In this document: piece after piece, positions 44,242 through 53,104 of the stretch
How positions within the stretch are numbered: the stretch's first letter is position 1
Layout: each line of letters starts with the position of its first letter
Source of the DNA: Phycisphaerales bacterium
Lineage (GTDB): Bacteria; Planctomycetota; Phycisphaerae; Phycisphaerales; SM1A02
Reading direction: 5' to 3'
Assembly (NCBI GenBank): GCA_009691705.1
Contig: SIAR01000003.1
Coordinates: forward strand, 1 to 64,000
DNA: 64,000 nucleotides
Notes under the pieces: model-generated
The model's database searches: none
Seen by the model: the letters and a program-made list of their open reading frames with translations, nothing else
Told to the model about the DNA's origin: nothing
Translations under genes and position numbers: made by a program

Positions 44242-45267
44242 TTATGGTCCCCCAGATCCTGAACCAATTGGACGAGTTCCGCCAGCTCCGCCGTTTCCGC
44301 CACGGGAACCACCACGACCGCCTTGCGCACCGCGTCCTCCAGAGCTAATTGATCCACCTCCGCGTCCACCAGACATCGGTCGTCCATCGCCACGACCTCT
44401 GTCGCCAAATGTTCCAGCAGCACCGCCGCCTCCGCCAATATCGGCGGGCGCCATACCCGCGGTGGGGTCTGTTGCGGCACCAGTACCAGCCACGTCGGTC
44501 GACGCTGGGTCGGTCGATGGAGATGCTGCAGGATCACTCTCGTCGGGTAGCGGTTCTTCATACGGAGGAACGATCCGATCAATCGGAATGATCGTTCGCA
44601 AACTCATCAAGTCGCCCACATTTTCGTATAGATCTTCTCCAACTGCATCGCCACCCGCCGACACAGTCACGCGCAACGCCCAAGGAAGTCCATCGACATC
44701 AGAGTCCCAATTGTCGTACCAAACCGTGCCGTCGTAGGCCTCGACATTGAGTGCGATGATGCCGCCCATTACGGGGTCGGCGTGTCCTCCTCCGCCTTCG
44801 TTATTGTCAGGAACTGCGTCGGAGCGAATCCAAAGCGCGCTTCCGTAGTCGTCGTCCGTCACGCGCACTTGAACTTCATGTTCGAGCCCATCACCCTCAT
44901 AAGTCTTTCCGCGCACGGGCGAGAGTCTGGTGACGTAGGCAAGCACATCATCGCGCTCGAGTTCCCCAACAGGAGTGTCGAACTTTCCATCCGTGAGCAA
45001 CAGTCGGGTGTTGATGAGATCGTCGCTGCGAATGATCTCTTGAATGTCTCGTCGCACCCGCTCAAGCGCCGCATTTGCGCGCAGGTGGGCATTCAATCGC
45101 ACTTTGCATGTTGCTCGAGCCCGCGCGAGTTGGCTCAATGAACTGCCAAGCGTCGCGACCACGATCACCGCGATAATGCCAGCGACGATGAGTTCGACCA
45201 GGGTGAAGCCTCGACGAAGCGTGGGACGGCGTCTACTTGGTTCCATTCGATTCACTTTCTTTCGCAT
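44242..45267 (-). CDS. gspJ: Minor pseudopilin GspJ with RGG-like glycine-rich tail
   Basis: 341 residues from ATG 45267; ATG 45246 is an equally good start. Prepilin cleavage site LRRG before FTLVELIVAGIIAVIVVATL, with Glu at +5. The central domain (VRRDIQEIIRSDDL, YVTRLSPVRGKTYEG, VEAYDGTVWYDNWD) fits GspJ. The final 80 residues are Gly/Arg/Ser-rich with repeated GGRG and RGG units, foreign to known GspJ proteins. Overlaps gspI; 2 bases separate it from gspK. Confidence 0.87.
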   Translation of the reverse strand: MRKKVNRMEPSRRRPTLRRGFTLVELIVAGIIAVIVVATLGSSLSQLARARATCKVRLNAHLRANAALERVRRDIQEIIRSDDLINTRLLLTDGKFDTPVGELERDDVLAYVTRLSPVRGKTYEGDGLEHEVQVRVTDDDYGSALWIRSDAVPDNNEGGGGHADPVMGGIIALNVEAYDGTVWYDNWDSDVDGLPWALRVTVSAGGDAVGEDLYENVGDLMSLRTIIPIDRIVPPYEEPLPDESDPAASPSTDPASTDVAGTGAATDPTAGMAPADIGGGGGAAGTFGDRGRGDGRPMSGGRGGGSISSGGRGAQGGRGGSRGGNGGAGGTRPIGSGSGGP

Positions 45268-45697
45268 CGAAGTACGCCTGTCGATCGGTCGCTACCGATG
45301 GTTGCCGATCTGGATCAGGTTCGTCGCCAAGCCGAAGTGCGACGCTGGTTGCACAGCGAAACTCACGCCCAACCGGATCACGAACAATCGCCAACACCTC
45401 ACACGGCGCGCCCGGCTCTGCCTTCTCGATACTCACCTCGTACTCAAAGTCATCCCAGGGTGGATCGCAACTCCCCGAGAGATTGTGCGATTTCGGCCAA
45501 GCTTCAGGACCATCGACGAGCACACTTGCAAGAAGTTCGTCGAGGAGTGCAGCAGCCATGACGGCACGCTCGCCCCGTTGTTGATCCATGAGGGCGCGCG
45601 CTGCGAGCGAGACGATTGATCCAAGCCCGATCGCCAAAATGATGCCAGCGATGACAACTTCCATCAGCGCGAATGCTCGGCGCGGGCGTGTCACCAC
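45233..45697 (-). CDS. gspI: Minor pseudopilin GspI
   Basis: 154 residues, typical length. Leader MVTRPRRA then FALMEVVIAGIILAIGLGSI: cleavage after Ala and Glu at +5, with the FALxEV variation common in GspI. The C-terminal domain is short with FEYEVSIEKAE and ALRLGDEPD. Lies between H and J as in standard gsp order and overlaps both neighbours, by 7 bases with gspH. Confidence 0.83.
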   Translation of the reverse strand: MVTRPRRAFALMEVVIAGIILAIGLGSIVSLAARALMDQQRGERAVMAAALLDELLASVLVDGPEAWPKSHNLSGSCDPPWDDFEYEVSIEKAEPGAPCEVLAIVRDPVGREFRCATSVALRLGDEPDPDRQPSVATDRQAYFDAKESESNGTK

Positions 45698-46269
45698 TTC
45701 TCGCTGCGACTTCCGTACGCATCCAGATTTTGAGACTCGCGCAGTTTCACTTCTGTGTTTCCTGAGTCGATGCGCAGCGGAGCGGTCGCATTCGAATCGA
45801 GTCGCAACACTGTGTTGACCGAGTCAGACGTCAAGTGCATCTCGACCGAGGGTCGCCCTCCTCCAGGCACGGTGGGAATGAGCCAGTCGGTTCCTGAGAC
45901 TTCAATTCCGTCGACGAGCAGGTCAGTGATAGCCATCCCGTTAGGAAGCGCGACCGGCAAGATGCGGCGGTCTGTGACCCACTCGAACTTTGTGCGATCA
46001 CCATCAAAGGCTGCCGCCTCGAGTTCACGATCGGCAACAAGCAGCGCGATCCATTGCGTTTCAGGGTCTTGCCAAATGGCGATTTGCTGCGACGATGTCG
46101 CATCGCGAAAGGCGTACATCGAAAGCAGGTCGAGCATTTGGGAGACCGCGTTCTCGTGTTCAGCTTTCACCGACTTGCTCATTCGTGGCACAACCATCGC
46201 GGCGAGGATCGCAAGAATCACTACGGCGATGATGACTTCGACCAGGGTGAATGCGCGCCTCATGTGCAC
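45691..46269 (-). CDS. gspH: Minor pseudopilin GspH-like
   Basis: 192 residues. Prepilin leader MHMRRA followed by FTLVEVIIAVVILAILAAMVVP. The globular part has a beta-rich C-terminus (SVEMHLTSDSVNTVLRLDSN), consistent with GspH/FimT-type subunits. Assigned H mainly by position between gspG and gspI. Two bases after gspG and overlapping gspI. Confidence 0.8.
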   Translation of the reverse strand: MHMRRAFTLVEVIIAVVILAILAAMVVPRMSKSVKAEHENAVSQMLDLLSMYAFRDATSSQQIAIWQDPETQWIALLVADRELEAAAFDGDRTKFEWVTDRRILPVALPNGMAITDLLVDGIEVSGTDWLIPTVPGGGRPSVEMHLTSDSVNTVLRLDSNATAPLRIDSGNTEVKLRESQNLDAYGSRSEKW

Positions 46270-46271
46270 TG

Positions 46272-46721
46272 CTACTTCGCCCCGTTCACGATGTCCTTGT
46301 TATCGAGTTCGCCGCCAGGCTGTCCGTCAGCACCATAGGACATGACGTCGAAATCAAAATTTACTTGGCCTGGCACAATCAGGATGTAGGCATTTCCCCA
46401 AGGATCAAGGAGTGCCGACTTGTTTTCAAGATATGGATCATCTCCCTCGGTGAGTACCTCGAGGTCAAAGTCTTCTGGGCAGCGACTCATTCCCGCCTCG
46501 GTCATGTACAGGCGAACCTGCTGCGCCAACTGCACTGCTTCGGTCTTTGCGCGCTTGTCCTTTGCGCCGCCGATGAAGCGGGTGAGTCGCGGAACAAAGA
46601 TCGCAGCCATGATCGCGACGATCGTCACCGCCACGATCACTTCAATCAAACTGAAGGCGCGTCTCGCCGAAGGGATTGTCGTACGTTTGAGATGTGTTGG
46701 ATGAAAAGTAGACATTGACAT
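46272..46721 (-). CDS. gspG: Major pseudopilin GspG
   Basis: 149 residues, family length. SARRA precedes FSLIEVIVAVTIVAIMAAIFVP, with Glu at +5. The C-terminus DPWGNAYILIVPG and SYGADGQPGGELDNKD is the GspG signature, including the loop that binds calcium and stabilises the pseudopilus in characterised systems. Builds the piston-like fibre. Twelve bases after gspF in the operon. Confidence 0.94.
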   Translation of the reverse strand: MSMSTFHPTHLKRTTIPSARRAFSLIEVIVAVTIVAIMAAIFVPRLTRFIGGAKDKRAKTEAVQLAQQVRLYMTEAGMSRCPEDFDLEVLTEGDDPYLENKSALLDPWGNAYILIVPGQVNFDFDVMSYGADGQPGGELDNKDIVNGAK

Positions 46722-46733
46722 GAGCGCCTCAGA

Positions 46734-47978
46734 TCAGCCGCCGATTGCGGCCTGTAATTGAAGAAGTGGAAGAAGAATACCGAGCAAGACAAAGCCTGCG
46801 ACCAATCCCATCACGATGAGCAGGATGGGTGGCAGGGCTTTCGTAAAAACCTTGAGTGTTTGATTGACCTGTCGATCGAACGCGGTCGCGGCGTGCATGA
46901 GCATGACTTCAAGTCGCCCCGAGCGCTCGCCGATATTCACGATCTGAATGAGAAGCGGGGGAAAGAAGCCACAGCGTTCGAGTGGATCGGCGAGCGACGA
47001 GCCTGTGGTCACGCGTTCTTGCACCTCATCGATGGCAGAAACCATCGCTGCGTTTCCAAGCGTGTCGCGCACGACGCGAAGCGCCGGAAGAATCGGAATG
47101 CCCGCCGAAACGAGGGTGCCGAGAGTTCGTGTGAACCGAGCGACCGCGACATCGCGAAGCAGTGGTCCAAGAATGGGCAGTCGCAAGAGTGTCAGATCGA
47201 CCAACATGCGATTGTTCGGTTTCGCGATCCACCGGCGCCAGCCGATGACTGCAACGATGACGCCGACGATGATCGCCCACCACCACATCGTGATGAAGGC
47301 GGCAATGCCGAGCAGCACGCGGGTCGGAAATGGCAGCACTGTGCCTGGTTGCCCAGAGATTGGCGCCATGAGTCGTGGCAGCACAAACGTCACGAGCACA
47401 ACGACGCTGACCGAAATCAATGCAGCCACAATCATCGGATAGACCGTGGCACCGACGACCTCGCGCTTCAGTTCAACCGATCGATCGAGCAAATCCGCCA
47501 ATTGATGCAGCACCTCAGAATTGCGACCCGACGCATCGGCTGCGCGAAACATTCCAACGGTCATGTCATCGAACGGGCGTCCATACTCCTTCGCCGCTTG
47601 ATGCAGCGGCACACCCGCCTCAACGCGGTCGATGAGATGATCCAGAATGACTGGAAGTGCGCGACCCGCCGCCTGTCGGCGAACAGTGCGCAGAGATTGC
47701 ATCAAGGGGAGTCCAGCTTCTAGCGCGGTCGCAAGTTCACGGATCAGGCTCGTCAACTCTGTTCGTGAAATCGATGGGCGCGTCAGACCCTTTCTCGCAC
47801 CAGTCTTGGATTGGTGCGCCCCGCTCCGGACGGGCGACGAACGCGCCGTTGCGTCCTCAACCGAAGTTGCGATGATGCCTTGCTGGGCGAGCATGCGCAA
47901 GGCGTCGGCCCGGTTGATCGCTTGAATCATTCCGCTGTTCGATGTGCCCCCAAGACATTGGTAGTGAAAGGTGATCAT
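46734..47978 (-). CDS. gspF: Type II secretion inner-membrane platform protein GspF
   Basis: 414 residues. Two repeats of the T2SSF domain, each ending in membrane helices: LIRELATALEAGLPLMQSLR in the first and FTRTLGTLVSAGIPILPALR in the second; strong helices at VYPMIVAALISVSVVVLVTFVLP and near the C-terminus (ILLIVMGLVAGFVLLGILLPL). Length and architecture are standard. Eight bases after gspE. Confidence 0.95.
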   Translation of the reverse strand: MITFHYQCLGGTSNSGMIQAINRADALRMLAQQGIIATSVEDATARSSPVRSGAHQSKTGARKGLTRPSISRTELTSLIRELATALEAGLPLMQSLRTVRRQAAGRALPVILDHLIDRVEAGVPLHQAAKEYGRPFDDMTVGMFRAADASGRNSEVLHQLADLLDRSVELKREVVGATVYPMIVAALISVSVVVLVTFVLPRLMAPISGQPGTVLPFPTRVLLGIAAFITMWWWAIIVGVIVAVIGWRRWIAKPNNRMLVDLTLLRLPILGPLLRDVAVARFTRTLGTLVSAGIPILPALRVVRDTLGNAAMVSAIDEVQERVTTGSSLADPLERCGFFPPLLIQIVNIGERSGRLEVMLMHAATAFDRQVNQTLKVFTKALPPILLIVMGLVAGFVLLGILLPLLQLQAAIGG

Positions 47979-47986
47979 CGAAGTAC

Positions 47987-49627
47987 TCAGTGTCGCGTGT
48001 CGTCAACGTCTTGGGTGGCGCGCAAAACTTCGGAGACCGTCGTTGCGCCTTCCTGAGCCTTGAGCATGCCGTCTTGACGCATGTTAAGGAAGTCCCCATC
48101 CACGAGATTTTTGAGGTCGCTCAAGGACAAGTTCTTGGTGATCCCTTGTCGCAGCGACGAGTTCATTCGTACGAGTTCGAAGAATCCCAACCGCGAGCGA
48201 AATCCAGACTTCTTGCAGTCATCACATCCGACCGATTTCCATTCGCTTGCGGCGAAAGCGACAATCTCTGCGGGAGTTAGCCGCGACTTTGTCTCTTCGG
48301 TCAGCGGCACTTGTTTCTTGCACGCTGAGCAGAGGCGTCGACCGAGTCGCTGCGCGAGTAGTCCTTCAAGAACGCTTGCAACAAGGAACGGTTCTGCACC
48401 CATGTCGACCAGTCGGCCGATGCTAGAAATCGCATCGTTCGTATGCAATGTTGAGAGGATGAGATGTCCCGTGAGCGCTGATCGAATCGCAATATCCACT
48501 GTCTCGTTATCTCGAATCTCACCCACGAGCACAACGTCAGGATCTTGGCGCAAGATCGCGCGCAGTCCGATTGAAAAGGTGAGACCGCGCTTTGGATTGA
48601 CTGGAATCTGATTGACTCCACTCAGTTCATACTCAACGGGATCCTCAATCGTGATGATCTTCTTGCGCGGGTCGTAGAGTTTGCTGAGTGCCGCGTAGAG
48701 TGTTGTGGTCTTTCCAGAACCAGTGGGGCCAGTCACCAAGAGCAATCCGTGTGGTTTCTCGATGAGTCGGTCCATCGTGTCGCGATGGGGTTTACTCATT
48801 CCCAGACTCTGCAAGTCGAGCGGAAGGCTGCTCTTGTCGAGAATACGCATGACAACGCTCTCGCCATAAATTGTCGGCACAGTCGAGACGCGAAGGTCAA
48901 CCTTGCGCCCCTCGAAGCGCAGGGTGATGTGTCCGTCCTGTGGCACATACCGCTCGGCGATATTCATCATCGCCATGATCTTCACGCGACCAATGAGCGC
49001 CGCTTGCAAGTGCTTTGGAGGTGGAGGTTGCTCGATGAGCACGCCGTCGACGCGGTACTTGATCTTGAGTTCGTTCTCAAATGGCTCAATGTGAATGTCG
49101 CTCGCGCGACCTTGAATCGCCTCGAGAATGAAAAGATTGACGAGATTTATCAGCGTTGGCTGTTCAGCCATCCGATGCACATCCGCCGCCTCGATTGCGT
49201 CGACATTGTGCTCGGTTTCGTCCGTCGCAGAATCGGCATTTCCAGCGAGCGATTCTGCAATCCGCGCGGCAGTGGTGCCATAGGCGCGGCGCATCAATTC
49301 GCCGAAGGCCTCCGGCTCAACGCCGGTGCGACTCACGGGCAGTCGCGCGATCGTCGCGATCTCATCGGCCGCCCCAACATCGAGTGGATTGAACATCGCC
49401 ACGAGCAAGCGTCCACGCTCTATGCGAAGAGGAACTGCCCGCACGCGCACCGCAACTTCGGGGGTGAGCAGTGCGATCGCGGCGGGGTCTGTCTCGGGTG
49501 GCTTTTCAAGCCAACCGATGCCAAGCGCTCGGCAACGCTCCCGGATCTTCGCCGCTTCCGACTCAGCAGTCGATTGAGTGAGATCAGTCGCCTTTGCGCC
49601 GATTTGCAATTGCCCAGTTGGCGTCAT
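47987..49627 (-). CDS. gspE: Type II secretion ATPase GspE
   Basis: 546 residues. N-terminal MshEN-type domain (LLTPEVAVRVRAVPLRIERG), linker, then the ATPase core: ASDIHIEP, Walker A GPTGSGKTTTL near residue 300, Asp box TIEDPVEYEL, Walker B-like PDVVLVGEIRD, and the His box TGHLILSTLHTND. A tetracysteine zinc motif (CSAC near 432 and CDDC near 467) is intact. Powers pseudopilus assembly at the cytoplasmic face. Second gene of the operon, 3 bases after the secreted helical protein. Confidence 0.96.
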   Translation of the reverse strand: MTPTGQLQIGAKATDLTQSTAESEAAKIRERCRALGIGWLEKPPETDPAAIALLTPEVAVRVRAVPLRIERGRLLVAMFNPLDVGAADEIATIARLPVSRTGVEPEAFGELMRRAYGTTAARIAESLAGNADSATDETEHNVDAIEAADVHRMAEQPTLINLVNLFILEAIQGRASDIHIEPFENELKIKYRVDGVLIEQPPPPKHLQAALIGRVKIMAMMNIAERYVPQDGHITLRFEGRKVDLRVSTVPTIYGESVVMRILDKSSLPLDLQSLGMSKPHRDTMDRLIEKPHGLLLVTGPTGSGKTTTLYAALSKLYDPRKKIITIEDPVEYELSGVNQIPVNPKRGLTFSIGLRAILRQDPDVVLVGEIRDNETVDIAIRSALTGHLILSTLHTNDAISSIGRLVDMGAEPFLVASVLEGLLAQRLGRRLCSACKKQVPLTEETKSRLTPAEIVAFAASEWKSVGCDDCKKSGFRSRLGFFELVRMNSSLRQGITKNLSLSDLKNLVDGDFLNMRQDGMLKAQEGATTVSEVLRATQDVDDTRH

Positions 49628-49630
49628 CGC

Positions 49631-50971
49631 TTACTCAATACCACGGGGGATGCCGCCAGCAGGTCCGCTGTCGCGTCCATCGCCTTGTCGCGAGATGGGG
49701 CGCTTGCCGCCCTTGCCATCGCCGCTGGTTGGTGCTGTCCCTGAGTTCAATGTTGGCGAGTCGCGCTCTGGCTTGCCTGGAATCATCGGGCGCATCGCAT
49801 CGCTGGCGATCTTCGCCGCGCCTGGCAGGAGCAGCGCGAGTTCTGGCCCTACGATCGCCGCGATATCAGCGCGAAACTTCTCGTTCAGCGCGTCACGCTC
49901 TTCGTGCAGCGACTTGTAGGGATCGAGGTTGGGTTTGACTGCATTCGAAGACCCCTGATTCATCCTGCGCCGCGTCTCTTCACTCTGCTTCCTCGGTTCT
50001 TCGACGCGATGAGCGGCGGCGAGTCGGAGTTCAAGATCGTGATAGCTCACGACGTATGCAACTTCAAGCACATTCAACTGATCGATCTGTCCGGGGGATA
50101 GTCCAGGAAGTTCACGCGCTGCCGCAACTAACGGAATCATCGGACTTGGACGAAAAACCGATGGGTATGCCGCCGTGAACGCGCGGGTGCGAAAGGTCGA
50201 TCCCCACTGCGCGCCATACGCGACTGCGAGCAACTCGATCGACTGCTCCTGAAGATCGCGAAGTGCAACGCGCTTCGCCACAATCATCTCGAGTTGGTCC
50301 AATCCAGTTGCGAAGTCTTGAGCGACCATCGCATCCTTAATCTTGTCTTGTGATGTAGCCATCTGAGTCGCTCGCGCGATGAGTGCCGCATCTAGACCGA
50401 TCTCATACTGCTCGAGCGCTTCCTTAGCCGCGAGCAATGTTTCTGGGGGAATCTCACAATCGCGTGAAACCTGCCGCAGATCGATACTTTCGCCGCTCAG
50501 AACTCCGCGTGGCAACTCTTTCTCGCGGCGCATCGCCCGTTCAAGTTGTGGCCAGTGCCCCTGCTGCTCGTCGCTGAGAACCGAACGCAGATTGTCGATG
50601 AACCGCTGCTTGAGTCTCGCCTTCTCATGCGACCACTCACCGATTGGTTTCATAATCACGGCAATAGCACCTTGCTCGCCAGCGCCAAGAATCTGATCCT
50701 TCAGTCCCTTCATGCGGTCGCGCAGACCATCAACGCCAACAGTGAAATCGCTCGTGTAGTCGCCAAGGAGACTCTCAACCGTTGGCTGCTGCCACTCTTC
50801 GAGACCGAGGTAGTCAACGAAGAGCGTCATGTCGCGCTTGAGGTAGTCGGGCTGAAATGCCTCAACGAATCCCGCCTGCAATCCCATCTGGGCATGGCTT
50901 GGCAATACGCAACAAAGCAGCGTGACGAGGGCGGCAACGAACGAGGCACAAAAAAACGAAAGTCGTGTCAT
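49631..50971 (-). CDS. Secreted helical protein, first gene of the gsp operon
   Basis: 446 residues. Signal peptide to about residue 28 (FVAALVTLLCCVLPSHAQ). The remainder is mostly charged helix with two segments like the Spy/CpxP LTxxQ motif: VLSDEQQGHWPQLERAMRRE and LSPGQIDQLNVLEVAY, plus a long coiled-coil-like stretch near residues 325-375. The C-terminus is Gly/Pro/Arg-rich. Spy-like proteins are periplasmic holdases, so a chaperone feeding the secretin is a reasonable guess, but no fold assignment is firm. GGA lies 8 bases before the ATG. Confidence 0.7.
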   Translation of the reverse strand: MTRLSFFCASFVAALVTLLCCVLPSHAQMGLQAGFVEAFQPDYLKRDMTLFVDYLGLEEWQQPTVESLLGDYTSDFTVGVDGLRDRMKGLKDQILGAGEQGAIAVIMKPIGEWSHEKARLKQRFIDNLRSVLSDEQQGHWPQLERAMRREKELPRGVLSGESIDLRQVSRDCEIPPETLLAAKEALEQYEIGLDAALIARATQMATSQDKIKDAMVAQDFATGLDQLEMIVAKRVALRDLQEQSIELLAVAYGAQWGSTFRTRAFTAAYPSVFRPSPMIPLVAAARELPGLSPGQIDQLNVLEVAYVVSYHDLELRLAAAHRVEEPRKQSEETRRRMNQGSSNAVKPNLDPYKSLHEERDALNEKFRADIAAIVGPELALLLPGAAKIASDAMRPMIPGKPERDSPTLNSGTAPTSGDGKGGKRPISRQGDGRDSGPAGGIPRGIE

Positions 50972-51134
50972 TTTGAATTCCTGTAAGAGGTAGGGACTTG
51001 CGTTAGTGAACGCCGCGCAGTTAGGTTTATGGCAGAATTTTCGGCGTTAGTGCGGCAGGTTACGGTCTTTTCAGCGAGGGCGGTCTCACCCAAAGTTGCG
51101 AGCGTTTTTGGGGGGGGTGACGATGGTCCTATAA
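50972..51134. promoter_or_regulatory. Intergenic region upstream of the gsp operon with GCGTTAGTG repeats
   Basis: GCGTTAGTG occurs at 51000-51008 and 51044-51052, with the related GCAGTTAGG at 51016-51024. The 44-bp separation is about four helical turns. No clear -35/-10 pair for the minus strand could be identified. An eight-G run lies near 51110. The operon promoter is expected here. Confidence 0.3.
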
Positions 51135-51839
51135 CTACTTACGGCTCCGCACCGTTCTCTGTTCGATTCGCTTAACCGAGGCGGTTTGCACGATCCGATC
51201 GACAAAAATTCCTGGAGTATGAATCTGATCGCCATCCAATTCGCCGGTTTCGACGAGTTGCTCAACCTCCGCGATGCAAATCTTCCCGCAGGTCGCGACC
51301 ATCGGGTTGAAGTTGCGAGCAGTCTTGCGGTAAATCAGATTGCCAAAGCGGTCGCCCTTCCAAGCCTTTACCAATGCGACATCCGCGCGGATCGCCCGCT
51401 CAAGCACGAAGGTTTCTCCGTCGAAGACTTCGTGAGGCTTGCCCTCGGCGACTACTGTTCCAAGACCCGTGCGCGTGTAGAAAGCGGGAATCCCAGCACC
51501 TCCCGCCCGCAAGCGTTCAGCCAATGTGCCTTGGGGTGTGAACTCAAGTTCTAGTTCGCCGCCCATGAATTGTCGCTCAAATTCTGCGTTTTCTCCTACA
51601 TAACTCGAGATCATTTTGCGGATCTGTCGAGTCTGCAAGAGCAATCCAAGCCCCCAATCATCGATCCCCGCGTTGTTGCTCGCAACGGTCAAGTTTTTCA
51701 CGCCACTCTCGCGCAGAGCGACGATGAGGTTTTCAGGAATTCCGCACAGCCCAAATCCGCCAACGGCGATGAGTTGGTTGTCGGCCACGACTCCCTTGAG
51801 CGCCTCATTGCAATCTACAAATACTTTGGATGTCGCCAT
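51135..51839 (-). CDS. scoA: 3-oxoacid CoA-transferase subunit A, without an adjacent subunit B
   Basis: 234 residues from ATG 51839, family length. VGGFGLCGIPENLIVAL, LTVASNNAGIDDWGLGLLL, ISSYVGENAEFERQ, GGAGIPAFYTRTGLGT and EVFDGETFVLERAIRADVALVKAWKGDR are typical of SCOT subunit A. Transfers CoA between succinyl-CoA and acetoacetate, or a related pair, together with subunit B, which carries the catalytic Glu. scoB usually follows at once; here the next gene is the secretion operon 163 bases away. A TACACT box ends 8 bases before the ATG. Confidence 0.9.
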   Translation of the reverse strand: MATSKVFVDCNEALKGVVADNQLIAVGGFGLCGIPENLIVALRESGVKNLTVASNNAGIDDWGLGLLLQTRQIRKMISSYVGENAEFERQFMGGELELEFTPQGTLAERLRAGGAGIPAFYTRTGLGTVVAEGKPHEVFDGETFVLERAIRADVALVKAWKGDRFGNLIYRKTARNFNPMVATCGKICIAEVEQLVETGELDGDQIHTPGIFVDRIVQTASVKRIEQRTVRSRK

Positions 51840-51841
51840 CG

Positions 51842-53104
51842 ATGGCAAGTGTAAACAACTGCGCCCAGATTGATCGTGGACTAGGCTCGAAGACCTTGCG
51901 CGGAATGCTCTTCATCCTGATTTTGCTCTCGGCGATGCCCGACACCATGGCCGCGCCAGTAGTCAAGGAACTCTTCATGGACCGGTATGGGGCGACCCCC
52001 AGTGCCGCGCAGATGTTCAACGGGATCAATCTGCTTGGAGCGCTGATTGCGATCCCGCTGCTCTGGTTTGCGCGAAAGCGGGAGCGTTCGGTCGAACTTG
52101 TGGTCTGGGGTTCGATTGCCGATGCAATCCTCTTGGCTGCGATGGCGTGTCCCCTCGGGCTCGGTTGGACTCTGATGATTCGAGCGCTCGAGGGGGTCAC
52201 AGACGTCATCGTCTTCGCCGCACTCTTTGAACTTGTGCGCCGATTGGCTCGTGGTCATGTTGCTACAGGACTCGGACTCGCATCTACACCGTTGCTTCTA
52301 GGTCTTGGACTCGGGGCGATGCTCGGCGGTTTCGTCGTTCGCCAAACCGATGGAAGCCTGACATCCGTGTGGCTGTTTGGCGCATCGGCGGTGCTGAGTC
52401 TGCTCGTTGCGCTTGTCGTTCCCATCGCCGGCCGCGCGATTTGTCGCGCTGAGACGCGCGAACCGATTACAGGCGCGCAGGCCGATGGCGGACTTGCGAG
52501 TGCAGGAGGGGCCGATCCCCTATGGCCATCACTGGCAATGACATTTTCTGACCGAGCAAGTGGGGGACTCATCACCGGCACTCTTCCGATTGCGCTGGCA
52601 CAAGTGCTCAGCTACTCGGCGATGGAGCGGGGATTGCTCGTGGGATTGCCGCTGCTCTTGATGGCACTCGGGACTGGTCCAGCGGGATGGCTTTGCGATC
52701 GAGTGGGCAGTTTGAAGGTTCGAGTCGCAGCGGGAATTGCGTACGCAACGGGGTTCGCTCTGCTCGCCGTTGTCGGCAACCAACCGCTTCCACTCGGATG
52801 CGTGATGGTGGTCATCGGCGTCTCGGCGAGCGCGCTCTTTTCGAGTTCGATCACACTCGTCACGCGCTGTGGATCAACAACGATGTCACTGGGCGCATTT
52901 CGAGGTGCGGGCGATCTTGGGTTTCTGAGCGGCACATTGCTTTCGCTCTTTCTGCTCTCAACGCTTGGAGGCAGTGACCCCACCTACAGCGACTACGCGT
53001 CGGTGTTGCTTGTTTTTGCCGGATTCCATCTCGTGACGACGATTACCACAAGCGTCACACTGCACGTCGCGCGGCGCAAAACAACTAGTTCGGCGTGCCG
53101 CTGA
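51842..53104 (+). CDS. MFS transporter
   Basis: Up to 420 residues from ATG 51842; ATG 51905 (399 residues) or TTG 51896 are alternatives, and the scoA box at 51848-51853 makes a downstream start attractive. About 12 hydrophobic segments. Helix 1 is LFILILLSAMPDTMAAPVV. Between helices 2 and 3 the short basic loop RKRERSVE stands where MFS proteins carry their signature. The central loop is about 30 residues, hydrophilic, near position 52440-52540. Substrate unknown; DMT or permease folds look less likely. Its last 20 bases overlap the sigma factor gene on the other strand. Confidence 0.8.
   Translation: MASVNNCAQIDRGLGSKTLRGMLFILILLSAMPDTMAAPVVKELFMDRYGATPSAAQMFNGINLLGALIAIPLLWFARKRERSVELVVWGSIADAILLAAMACPLGLGWTLMIRALEGVTDVIVFAALFELVRRLARGHVATGLGLASTPLLLGLGLGAMLGGFVVRQTDGSLTSVWLFGASAVLSLLVALVVPIAGRAICRAETREPITGAQADGGLASAGGADPLWPSLAMTFSDRASGGLITGTLPIALAQVLSYSAMERGLLVGLPLLLMALGTGPAGWLCDRVGSLKVRVAAGIAYATGFALLAVVGNQPLPLGCVMVVIGVSASALFSSSITLVTRCGSTTMSLGAFRGAGDLGFLSGTLLSLFLLSTLGGSDPTYSDYASVLLVFAGFHLVTTITTSVTLHVARRKTTSSACR
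51848..51853 (-). promoter_or_regulatory. -10-like box of scoA
   Basis: Minus-strand TACACT ends 8 bases before the scoA ATG at 51839. It falls inside the longest possible MFS reading frame. Confidence 0.35.

Noticed and set aside
51836..51847. Perfect palindrome gccatcgatggc holding two divergent ATG codons (scoA and longest MFS frame)
   Set aside because: The scoA box at 51848-51853 and better MFS starts downstream make the plus-strand ATG doubtful; the palindrome is probably incidental to ATC-GAT codons.
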